A stretch of DNA of 7,897 nt from an uncultured Polymorphobacter sp. (GTDB lineage: Bacteria; Pseudomonadota; Alphaproteobacteria; Sphingomonadales; Sphingomonadaceae). Made by a program: the position numbers and the translations under genes. The DNA is taken from positions 1 through 7,897 of the forward strand of contig CALDHQ010000173.1 in the NCBI GenBank assembly GCA_937894055.1. Direction: 5' to 3'. The first letter of the stretch is position 1. Each line of letters begins with the position of its first letter. This document shows, piece after piece, positions 1-5,680 of this stretch. The notes under the pieces were generated by a model, which worked only from the letters and a program-made list of their open reading frames with translations, had not been told where the DNA came from and ran no database searches.

Positions 1-2
1 TC

Positions 3-398
3 AACTACATGCTCGACTGCGTGATCGCGATGAAGGAAGCGCTGGGCGACAAGGTGAGCCTCGCGCTCGATTGCGGCCCGGGCTGGTTCCTCAACGACGC
101 GATCAAGTTCGCCCGGGCGGTCGAGCCCTATAACATCATGTGGCTCGAGGACATGCTGACCGGCGACTACGTGCCGTGGGTGAACCCGCAGGCCTATCGC
201 GAGCTCACCACCTCGACCTCGACGCCGATCCATACCGGCGAGCAGATCTACCTGCGCCACAACTTCAAGGAACTGATCGAGACCCAGGCGGTCCGTGTCA
301 TCGGTCCTGATCCCGCCGATATCGGCGGCATCGCCTACGCCGCGGATATCGCCCAGATGCGTCACGAGACGCTGGAGCCCCGGATTTTCCGCTCATGA
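3..398 (+). pseudogene. Enolase-superfamily (mandelate racemase/muconate lactonizing) enzyme, internal fragment cut at both ends
   Basis: The frame is open from the left window edge, so the true start lies outside. The piece covers the C-terminal barrel of an enolase-superfamily acid-sugar dehydratase or racemase type. Counting from the first in-window Met (position 9), the three metal-ligand positions are visible: Asp21 (LALDCGPG), Glu47 (MWLEDM) and Glu78 (HTGEQIY). The strand VRVIGPDPADIGGIA (residues 95-109) matches the family's PD..GGI block. After about residue 117 (near position 359) the expected continuation through the APH-type His strand is missing. Eleven unrelated residues (HETLEPRIFRS) follow, then a stop. 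The loss removes part of the active site, so this copy is probably non-functional, or it is a chimera. Its stop overlaps the next start as ATGA (395-398), so the last residues may be the tail of another gene. Substrate cannot be told. Confidence 0.7.
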
Positions 399-718
399 AC
401 ATGATCATCGCCTCCATCGTCTTCGTCATCCTGCTGACGGTCGGGCTGGCGCACCTGCTGTGGTCGATCGGCAGCCGGTGGCCGATCAAGGACCCGGAAT
501 TGCTGGCGCGGATCAAGAACCTGTTGCGGCGCACGGCGGCGATGCTCGGGCGGACGACCGGCATCAAGCCCGCGACGGCGGCGGGCGGGGACGGAGGGGC
601 CGACGAGGACGGCGGGGACGGCATCGAGGAGGACGAAGAGCCTGAGGGCATACCCGCTGTCGTCGTCCGGGCCGCCGAGACGCCTTCGTTTGGGGGTCCT
701 GCAAAGGCTCCTACATAA
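395..718 (+). pseudogene. DUF3995-like membrane protein N-terminus joined to an unrelated acidic tail
   Basis: Residues 1-39 form one hydrophobic helix followed by AHLLWSIGSRWPIKDPELLA. This closely resembles the N-terminus of DUF3995 small integral membrane proteins, whose HLYWA-GGRWP block I recognise. That family is roughly 140 residues with several membrane helices, and its function is unknown. After about residue 39 (near position 511) the family pattern (a TVVG-type stretch and further helices) is absent. A basic segment (IKNLLRRTAAMLGRTTG) appears instead, followed by a Gly/Asp/Glu-rich low-complexity tail. Third codon positions stay G/C-rich through most of the tail, so the tail was probably coding too, perhaps the C-terminus of a third gene. 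The start is supported by the ATGA overlap with the preceding frame. I read this as a chimera of two gene pieces. A genuine short membrane protein with an acidic cytoplasmic tail is the alternative. Confidence 0.45.
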
Positions 719-729
719 ACGTAAACGTT
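718..729. promoter_or_regulatory. Possible operator: perfect dyad AACGTAAACGTT
   Basis: The 12-mer is two 5-bp inverted arms (AACGT/ACGTT) around AA, and it is more AT-rich than its surroundings. It resembles the ACGTAAACGT-type sites bound by MerR- or TetR-family regulators of branched-chain amino acid and acyl-CoA catabolism in Proteobacteria. That likeness is from memory. It lies 3 bp from the point where quinone oxidoreductase homology stops, so whatever gene it controlled is probably no longer attached. A chance palindrome is possible. Confidence 0.22.
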
Positions 730-1215
730 GGTCACGCCGCCCGAGGCGCCGAGCACCAGCACGGTTTCACCCGGCTGGAGGTTGGCGCGCTGCTTCAAGG
801 CATGGTGCGAGGTGCCATAGGTCATGGTGAAGCCGCTCGCGACATCGAACGGCATGTCATCGGCCATCGGAATGACCTGCGGGCGGTTGGCGATCAGATA
901 TTCGGCCATCGCGCCGTTGCCGATCATCGCGATGACGCGGTCGCCGACCTTGAGGTCGGTAATCCCCTCGCCCACCGCATCGACGACGCCGGCGGCCTCG
1001 CCACCCGGCGAGAACGGCAACGGCGGCTTGAACTGGTACAGGTTCTGGATGATCAGCACGTCGGGGAAATTGACGCCGGCGGCGTGCACCTTGATGCGCA
1101 CCTGGTTCTTGCCGGGCTCAGGCACGGCAATGTCATTGAGCTTGAGGGTTTCCGGCAACCCATGTTGCACGCACTGCAAAGCCTTCACGCGATTCTCCCA
1201 AGTTGGTTTTTACCG

Positions 1216-1239
1216 ATTGCGCGCACCATAGAGCGCAAT
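1216..1239. promoter_or_regulatory. Inverted repeat upstream of the quinone oxidoreductase
   Basis: Seven-bp arms ATTGCGC (1216-1222) and GCGCAAT (1233-1239) are separated by 10 bp, 28-51 bp ahead of the GTG start. Position and geometry fit an operator for a dimeric regulator in the promoter region of the minus-strand gene. No convincing -35/-10 pair was found around it, and no regulator gene lies next to it in the window. Confidence 0.3.
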
Positions 1240-1271
1240 GCGCCGCCGTCGAGGGGTAGAATGGAAAAAGG

Positions 1272-1307
1272 GCCTCCGGCGGGCAGGCCTGAGGCCTGCA
1301 CCCAATT
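1272..1307 (+). repeat. Intergenic hairpin repeat, copy 1 (REP-like)
   Basis: The unit begins GCCTCCGGCGGGCAGG and ends TGCACCCAATT, with an internal stem GCAGGCC-TGA-GGCCTGC. The same ends occur in copies 2 and 3, while the stem bases differ between copies with pairing preserved. The short palindromic unit, extragenic location and inverted pairing resemble REP/BIME elements. No RAYT transposase gene is visible in the window. Confidence 0.8.
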
Positions 1308-1321
1308 ATTGTGCGCTCTTC

Positions 1322-1358
1322 AATTGGGTGCAGGGGCTAGCCCCTGCCCGCCGGAGGC
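1322..1358 (-). repeat. Intergenic hairpin repeat, copy 2 (inverted partner of copy 1)
   Basis: This is the reverse complement of the copy 1 unit, 14 bp away. The inner stem is the perfect 18-bp palindrome GCAGGGGCTAGCCCCTGC. Together with copy 1 it forms a two-hairpin inverted pair that could fold as one long stem with side arms. Read on the minus strand, it is preceded by AAGAG, as copy 3 is on the plus strand. Confidence 0.8.
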
Positions 1359-1360
1359 TC

Positions 1361-2068
1361 TTAAGCCTGTACTGCGAGCCAAGCCGTCGCGAGCGCCAGC
1401 GCGCGGGGGTCATCGATGTCGAGCCAATCGTGCGCGGTGCAATCGACGGCGACGGCGCGGCCCTTGCGTGCCAGCGCGCGGACGCCGTCGGACAGGCTGG
1501 GCAGCGGCGCCGGGCGGAGTTCGTCGAACAGCGCCGGGGTGATCTTGAAGACGCCGGTGTCATAGGCGTCGTAGAGCGGGATGTTCTTGCCGATTTCGAC
1601 AATGCGCCGGTTGGCGCCGGTGCCGCGTGTCGCGACGCGGGTGACGTCGTCCTCATCGACCCAGGGGTGGCCGAGGCGGCGGTCGACGCCGAGCGCGAGG
1701 GCGTCGGTGCCGAGCTGGTGCGCGATCATCGCGCGGTAGAGCGACGGCTCGACGAGGTGGTCGGCCATGCAGAGTAGCGCCTCGCTCGTGACCAGCGGTG
1801 CGGCGGCGAGCAGCGACACGCCGTTGGGCTTGTGCCAATCGGGGTTGAAGGCGCGGGTGATGCGGCAGCTGGTTTCGGTGTCGAGTGCGGCACCGATAGC
1901 GTCGGCTTCATAGCCGAGCACGACGACGACTTCATCGATGCCGGCCGATGCCAACCGACCAATCACGTGGAGCAGCAGCGGCTTGCCGTCGAGCAGCGTC
2001 AGCGGCTTGACCGCCGAAGCGCCGCGCAAACGCGTACCCATGCCGGCGGCCAGGATGATCGCCTGCAT
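1361..2068 (-). CDS. Nucleotidyltransferase, probable CTP:inositol-1-phosphate cytidylyltransferase
   Basis: This 235-residue protein is a single GT-A-fold nucleotidyltransferase. LAAGMGTRL (6-14) is the NTP-binding loop and Lys21 (VKPL) the usual following lysine. PNGVSLLAAA (81-90) matches the NG.S block of the IPCT branch, and Asp103 in MADHL is the metal-binding Asp. The C-terminal WLDIDDP (215-221) is the second metal/substrate block. The family makes NDP-sugars or CDP-alcohols from NTP and a phosphate. Assignment to CTP plus inositol phosphate, giving CDP-inositol, rests on the IPCT-like blocks and on Ino1 ending 30 bp upstream in the same operon. In thermophiles the same enzyme is fused to the di-inositol-phosphate-phosphate synthase; here it is separate. 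The ATG start (2066-2068) fits the expected N-terminus exactly, although no good ribosome binding site precedes it, so translation may be coupled to Ino1. A related sugar or choline-phosphate nucleotidyltransferase is the main alternative. Confidence 0.8.
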   Translation of the reverse strand: MQAIILAAGMGTRLRGASAVKPLTLLDGKPLLLHVIGRLASAGIDEVVVVLGYEADAIGAALDTETSCRITRAFNPDWHKPNGVSLLAAAPLVTSEALLCMADHLVEPSLYRAMIAHQLGTDALALGVDRRLGHPWVDEDDVTRVATRGTGANRRIVEIGKNIPLYDAYDTGVFKITPALFDELRPAPLPSLSDGVRALARKGRAVAVDCTAHDWLDIDDPRALALATAWLAVQA

Positions 2069-2098
2069 GGGTGTGTTCGCGTGTCGGCTTTGCCGGAA

Positions 2099-3202
2099 TT
2101 ACTGCTTGGTGGTGCCTGCGATGAAGTCTTCGAGCGCGGCAAATGCCACGTCATCGGGGCGCTGCACCGGCGGGTGCTTGCAGAAGAACGCCGACGGTTC
2201 GTAGACGATACCGCCGAGGCCGCGATCCTTGGCGATTTTGGCGCAACGGATCATGTCGATGGCGACGCCGGCCGAGTTGGGGCTGTCTTCGACCGACAGA
2301 CGCATTTCGAGGTTCATCGGCACGCCGCCGAACATGCGGCCTTCCATGCGCAGGAAGCAGACCTTGTTGTCGTTCTGCCATGCGACATAGTCCGACGGAC
2401 CGACGTGGATGTTTTCGTCTTCCATGCGGAACTGCGCGACCGACTGCACGGCTTCGGTCTTCGACGTCTTCTTCGACGCGAGGCGCTTCTTGTTGAGCAT
2501 GTTGAGGAAGTCGGTGTTGCCGCCGGTGTTGAGCTGATAGGTGCGATCCAGGCTGACGCCGCGCTTGGCGAACAGGTCGGTCAGCACGCGGTGGACGATC
2601 GTGGCACCGAGCTGCGCCTTGATATCGTCGCCGAGCAGCGGCACGTTGGCGTCCTTGAAACGCTTCGCCCATTCGGGGTTCGACGCGATGAACACCGGGA
2701 TGTTGTTGACGAACGCGACCTTCGCTTCGAGCGCGCAGGCGGCGTAGAATTCGGTGGCGAGCTGGCTGCCGACGGGCAGGTAGTTCATCATCACGTCGGT
2801 GCGCGATTCGATCAGGCGCTTGACGACATCATCCTTGCTCGGCGCCTTGATATCGGCCGGCAGGAAGGTGCGGTCATCGGGATAGTCGGCCATGTGGTCC
2901 GAATAACCGTCGAGGATGTTGCCCATCTCGACCTTGACGCCGGTCGGACCGACATGGTCGCAGAACACGGTGGTGCAGTTCGGCTTGGCGAAAATCGCAT
3001 CGGCGACATCGGTGCCGACCTTGCGGCGATCAATATCCCACGCTGCAACAATTTTCAGGTCCTTGGGACGGTAGCCGCCGAGGTCCCAGTGCATCAGGCC
3101 CAGCGCATCATTCGATCCGCCATTCGAGTAGTGCGAGAGCCCCTGAACAAGTGAGCTTGCGCAATTGCCGACGCCCACGAGCGCGACGTTGATTCCGGTC
3201 AT
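2099..3202 (-). CDS. ino1: Inositol-3-phosphate synthase (myo-inositol-1-phosphate synthase)
   Basis: Ino1 converts glucose-6-phosphate to 1D-myo-inositol 3-phosphate using tightly bound NAD+, through oxidation, aldol cyclisation and reduction in the cytosol. The 367 residues match the length of the short bacterial form known from Mycobacterium. Visible blocks: VGVGNCASSLVQG (9-21), the NAD-binding glycine loop; GDDIKAQLGATIVHR (191-205); NTGGNTDFLNM (225-235); SKKTSKTEAV (243-252), with catalytic-site lysines; and DSPNSAGVAIDMIR (306-319). All are intact, so the enzyme should be active. The ATG at 3200-3202 is chosen over an in-frame TTG 30 nt upstream because AAAGGGA precedes it at good spacing and the Rossmann strand then begins at residue 4. 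It sits in the middle of a three-gene minus-strand operon, 55 bp after the transferase gene and 30 bp before the cytidylyltransferase. It supplies the inositol phosphate used by its neighbours. Confidence 0.96.
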   Translation of the reverse strand: MTGINVALVGVGNCASSLVQGLSHYSNGGSNDALGLMHWDLGGYRPKDLKIVAAWDIDRRKVGTDVADAIFAKPNCTTVFCDHVGPTGVKVEMGNILDGYSDHMADYPDDRTFLPADIKAPSKDDVVKRLIESRTDVMMNYLPVGSQLATEFYAACALEAKVAFVNNIPVFIASNPEWAKRFKDANVPLLGDDIKAQLGATIVHRVLTDLFAKRGVSLDRTYQLNTGGNTDFLNMLNKKRLASKKTSKTEAVQSVAQFRMEDENIHVGPSDYVAWQNDNKVCFLRMEGRMFGGVPMNLEMRLSVEDSPNSAGVAIDMIRCAKIAKDRGLGGIVYEPSAFFCKHPPVQRPDDVAFAALEDFIAGTTKQ

Positions 3203-3257
3203 TCCAAATCCCTTTCGCACGGCGCTCAACAACGCGCCGGAGCGTTACACATATGTT

Positions 3258-4571
3258 TCACCTAGACGAGCGGAGCCATGCGGGCAAGAAGTTGTATGCA
3301 GTCCGCGCGAAATTGGCTTCGATCAGGGCTGATTGAGCGCTGCCGAATTGCTGCAAGCGGAGGAACATTCGAGCCTGCATGACGAAAAATGTCAAGGCGC
3401 TATAGATTGACATCGTGATGAATCCCGCGCCCCAGGCGCCAGCGACACCAAAAGGCAACAGTGTCCAAAAAAATGTGTTGCGACGGCCCGCGATCAGCCG
3501 GAACCGCCGTTCAAAGCTGCCGGAATCGTCGAGTTGCTTGCCGGTGAAGCGCCGGAAGAACTCGCCCTGCAGGCTTTCGGCGAGCGCGAACAGCACGAGC
3601 AGCGCCGCGACGCCCCATGGCCAGGCGTCATCGTAAGAGCGCGACAGATAGCTGCCGATGCACAGGAACCAGCCATATTCGCAGATCTTGTCGAGCACGT
3701 GCTCGAGATCGCCGAAGCGCGAATAGTTGAGCGTCGTGCGTGCCAGCTTGCCATCGACACCGTCGAGCGGCCCGACGACCAGCACCATGATCAGCCCCGT
3801 CCACAACCAGCCGAACAGGAACGCCACGCCGGCGGCGATGCCAAGACCGAACGCGAACGCCGTCACCATGTTGGGGGTGATCGGCGTCGGCGCGAGCAGA
3901 CGCACCAGCGCATCCTCGATCGGCGGGTGAATCAGGCGCGCCGGCCAATCGAGGCAGCCCTTCTGCGCCGACTCGACGACAATGTCGGTGGCGTGGCGTG
4001 CCGATGTGATGTCGGACGGCACCGCCCAGATGAACGGCACATGCCGGCGGCGCGCCGGCGCATAGGTATCGAGCGCCGCGATATCGACAATCGTCACCGC
4101 CGGATCGGCCAGCGTCGTGCGCAGCAAGGTCGAAGCGAGGTCCCAGTCGCCAAGTCCGGCGGCAACTTCGCGCACGGTGGCGCCGCGATAGACCGCAACA
4201 CCTGCCGACAGTCGCGTCGAATCGATGCGCTCGATGCCGCGCGGCGGCTCCATCGCGGGCCAGCTGGCGACTGCCGGGACCGGCGCGGCGCGCACTGCGG
4301 CGACGATGCGTTCGTCGGCGATCAGGCCGGCGGCAAACACCAGCACGGCATCATCCGCGGCAATTTCGCTGGCCAGTCGTGCCGGCGAGTCAATCAATGT
4401 GACATTTTCGTTTTCGAGTCCGGTGGCGGGGCCATCGGTGAGCACATAAACGCGCGCGGCCTTGGCAATATGGGCCTCGCGGCATTGGCGTGCCACGGTG
4501 CTGATGCCGCCGACCACGAGTGCCGGCGTCCCTCCATTGGCTTCCGATACGACGACGGCGACCAACGCCAT
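3258..4571 (-). CDS. CDP-alcohol phosphotransferase with degenerate N-terminal nucleotidyltransferase domain (DIPP synthase-like)
   Basis: This 437-residue protein has the domain order of bifunctional IPCT/DIPP synthases. Residues 1-200 look like a decayed nucleotidyltransferase: PALVVGGISTVARQ (16-29) mirrors the PLL..GG.P...RQ block. The LAAG.GTR loop is absent (VVVSEANGG instead), and the metal Asp region reads LVFAAGLI. From about 205 the CDP-alcohol phosphotransferase domain begins, with PITPNMVT (230-237) and several membrane helices. Its motif is D270-GV-D273-G-KL-A277-R278, then 8 residues to G287. The last part is non-canonical: E290 and D294 sit one residue early compared with the usual G-x3-D-x3-D. 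The domain transfers a CDP-activated alcohol phosphate to an acceptor in the membrane. By context the donor is probably CDP-inositol; the acceptor is unknown. ATG 4571 has GGGAG at 5 nt and is preferred over GTG 4583. It is the first gene of the operon. Confidence 0.85.
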   Translation of the reverse strand: MALVAVVVSEANGGTPALVVGGISTVARQCREAHIAKAARVYVLTDGPATGLENENVTLIDSPARLASEIAADDAVLVFAAGLIADERIVAAVRAAPVPAVASWPAMEPPRGIERIDSTRLSAGVAVYRGATVREVAAGLGDWDLASTLLRTTLADPAVTIVDIAALDTYAPARRRHVPFIWAVPSDITSARHATDIVVESAQKGCLDWPARLIHPPIEDALVRLLAPTPITPNMVTAFAFGLGIAAGVAFLFGWLWTGLIMVLVVGPLDGVDGKLARTTLNYSRFGDLEHVLDKICEYGWFLCIGSYLSRSYDDAWPWGVAALLVLFALAESLQGEFFRRFTGKQLDDSGSFERRFRLIAGRRNTFFWTLLPFGVAGAWGAGFITMSIYSALTFFVMQARMFLRLQQFGSAQSALIEANFARTAYNFLPAWLRSSR

Positions 4572-4652
4572 GACTGCTCCCACTCACTTTTCCCGACGCG
4601 CCATGCCGGTGTTGCCGACATGCCCCGGCGCGCTGCCGGATTGTGCGCGCCT

Positions 4653-4682
4653 GTCATAGAGACTGCCAACCCGACTTGCCAA
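4653..4682 (-). promoter_or_regulatory. Candidate promoter for the inositol operon
   Basis: On the minus strand, TTGGCA (4682-4677, 5 of 6 to TTGACA) is followed after 18 bp by TATGAC (4658-4653, 4 of 6 to TATAAT), about 80 bp ahead of the ATG at 4571. A second TTGGCA at 4669-4664 with CACAAT 18 bp on is an alternative. The implied leader contains a possible CGCGCC/GGCGCG stem (4597-4602 with 4627-4632). The call rests on consensus likeness only. Confidence 0.3.
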
Positions 4683-4704
4683 GACCGGCTGTGCTCGCTT
4701 AACG
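4676..4704 (+). promoter_or_regulatory. Candidate promoter for the divergent CDP-alcohol transferase
   Basis: TTGCCA (4676-4681) and TTAACG (4699-4704) are spaced 17 bp and lie 70 bp before the ATG at 4775. The -35 box overlaps, on the opposite strand, the proposed -35 of the minus operon, so both directions could be controlled by one regulator or compete for polymerase. Evidence is consensus likeness and position only. Confidence 0.3.
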
Positions 4705-4774
4705 CGATTTGATGAGTTCCGCGTTTTCTCCGCTGCAGCAATCCACGTCCACCGGCACCCCGCCGGGAGGGAAT

Positions 4775-5599
4775 ATGGATGCGCGTCCACCATCGATTGA
4801 AACCCCGACCAACCGCTGGTTCGTCCATCGCATTGCCGCAGCGCTGCTGCCACCGGCGATCAAGCTGGGCATCCATCCCAATACCGTTTCGCTGATGGGC
4901 CTGGCGTTCGGTGCCGGTGCCGGTTTTGCCTATTGGCAGTGGCGCGACCCGTGGATGGCGACGCTGGGCTTCATCCTGATGATTGGCTGGCACATCTGCG
5001 ACGGGCTCGATGGCCAGTTGGCACGCGCGACCGGCAAAGTCACGGCGCTGGGGCGCCTGCTCGACGGTGTCTGCGACTATGCGACGTTCATCATGGTGCT
5101 GCTGCCGATTGCGCTGAGCTTCGACAACTGGCCGGTGACGCTGGCACTGGCGCTGGCATCGGGTGCCGCTCACGCATTGCAATCGGCCTATTACGAAGGC
5201 GAGCGTGAAAGCTGGATCCGGCGGTCGCGCGGGATTTTCACGGTGCGGCCGCGCTCGAACGCCGGCGGTTTCATCGAGCGCAGCTACAACAAGATCGAAT
5301 CAACGCTGGGCAATCGCGAACGCCCGGTCGACGCCTGGCTGGCGGCAAATCCGCAACGGCTGCCGCAGTACCTGGCCGCCACCGCACCGGTGATGCGCAC
5401 GATGGCGATCCTCAGCGCCAACAGCCGCACCGTGGCGATCTGGACGGCGTGCATGATCGGTTTGCCGGTGACCTATTGGCTTTGGGAACTCATCGGACTC
5501 AGCCTGTTTGCGATGATGCTGGCGGGCCGCTTGCGGCAAGTCGAAACCGCGCTCGAAACCGGCAATGCCGCGGCGCTGTCAACCGGCCGTCGCGAGTGA
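4775..5599 (+). CDS. CDP-alcohol phosphatidyltransferase family integral membrane protein
   Basis: This 274-residue membrane protein belongs to the family that displaces CMP from a CDP-alcohol with a hydroxyl acceptor, making phosphodiesters such as phosphatidylinositol phosphate, phosphatidylglycerol phosphate or di-inositol phosphates. The full signature is present: D76-GL-D79-G80-QL-A83-R84, 8 residues, G93-x3-D97-x3-D101, so all metal-binding and catalytic acids are intact. IHPNTVSLMG (33-42) is the usual entry to the first helix. Further hydrophobic helices cover about 43-55, 61-75, 104-135 and 205-250. ALQSAYYEGERE (134-145) parallels ESLQGEFFRRF in the divergent neighbour, which suggests the two are paralogues. 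ATG 4775 has GGGAGG 4 nt upstream and is chosen over an in-frame ATG at 4712, which lacks one and would add a Ser/Thr/Gly-rich leader. The divergent inositol operon suggests an inositol-containing product; donor and acceptor cannot be read from sequence. Confidence 0.88.
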   Translation: MDARPPSIETPTNRWFVHRIAAALLPPAIKLGIHPNTVSLMGLAFGAGAGFAYWQWRDPWMATLGFILMIGWHICDGLDGQLARATGKVTALGRLLDGVCDYATFIMVLLPIALSFDNWPVTLALALASGAAHALQSAYYEGERESWIRRSRGIFTVRPRSNAGGFIERSYNKIESTLGNRERPVDAWLAANPQRLPQYLAATAPVMRTMAILSANSRTVAIWTACMIGLPVTYWLWELIGLSLFAMMLAGRLRQVETALETGNAAALSTGRRE

Positions 5600-5680
5600 T
5601 AGAGCTGTCATTTATTCGACATGTTCCGGCGTTCGGCATAGTCCAGACGATGCTGCCCGAGATGACGCTGCAGAGGTGCG

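Larger units (their letters stand above)
298..1188 (-). pseudogene. NADPH:quinone oxidoreductase-type MDR dehydrogenase, C-terminally truncated
   Basis: Residues 1-152 are a clear zinc-independent quinone oxidoreductase of the MDR superfamily, which reduces quinones or enones with NADPH in the cytosol. Visible blocks are AAGVNFPDVLIIQ (36-48), the PFSPGGEAAGVV core (58-69), VGDRVIAM (81-88) and the start of the nucleotide-binding fold, GETVLVLGASGGV (140-152). Homology stops abruptly inside the GASGGVG loop at position 733. The family normally continues for another 170 or so residues of Rossmann fold and C-terminal catalytic domain. The frame stays open to 298 but encodes Ser/Pro/Arg-rich sequence antisense to the upstream pieces. 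Start: GTG at 1186-1188, with GGGAG about 7 nt upstream and a matching MKALQC N-terminus. Without the NADPH fold the product cannot work. The 733-1188 part is certain; the remainder is not real coding sequence. Confidence 0.75.
1265..1360 (-). terminator. Paired-hairpin terminator at the end of the inositol operon
   Basis: Reading on the minus strand, the stop codon of the cytidylyltransferase-like gene (1361-1363) is followed at once by two inverted copies of a hairpin repeat. A T-run (CCTTTTTCC, minus strand, 1263-1271) follows. The outer arms (16 bp, perfect) and the inner stems give a strong GC-rich fold. A Rho-independent terminator role is inferred from the fold plus T-run. It also separates this operon from the quinone oxidoreductase promoter. 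Confidence 0.5.

Noticed and set aside
1272..1358. CRISPR-like or integron attC-like reading of the hairpin repeats
   Set aside because: There are only two inverted copies plus one distant copy, with no regular spacers, no cas or integrase gene and no attC core sites.
1832..3154. 440-residue plus-strand open frame opposite ino1
   Set aside because: It is antisense to a complete, family-matching Ino1. Its His/Asp/Arg-rich translation shows no family pattern; long antisense frames are common in GC-rich genes.
3203..3232. TTG start at 3232 for ino1
   Set aside because: The ATG at 3202 has a good ribosome binding site and gives the family-typical N-terminus and 367-residue length.
3534..4712. 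392-residue plus-strand open frame opposite the DIPP synthase-like gene
   Set aside because: It is a shadow of the minus-strand membrane protein: Arg/His/Gln-rich, with no ribosome binding site or recognisable domain.
4712..4774. ATG at 4712 as start of the plus-strand transferase
   Set aside because: It has no ribosome binding site and adds a Ser/Thr/Gly-rich stretch, whereas ATG 4775 has GGGAGG at ideal spacing.
4394..5182. Minus-strand frame crossing the divergent intergenic region
   Set aside because: It overlaps well-supported genes on both sides, has no domain, and is Arg/Gln-rich noise.
4775..5599. Naming the gene phosphatidylinositol synthase or pgsA
   Set aside because: The motif defines the superfamily only. 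Donor and acceptor cannot be separated by eye, and CDP-inositol context argues against a default CDP-diacylglycerol assignment.
5600..5680. Promoter or terminator between the transferase and the coiled-coil gene
   Set aside because: No stable hairpin with a T-run and no convincing -35/-10 pair was seen, so nothing is called there.
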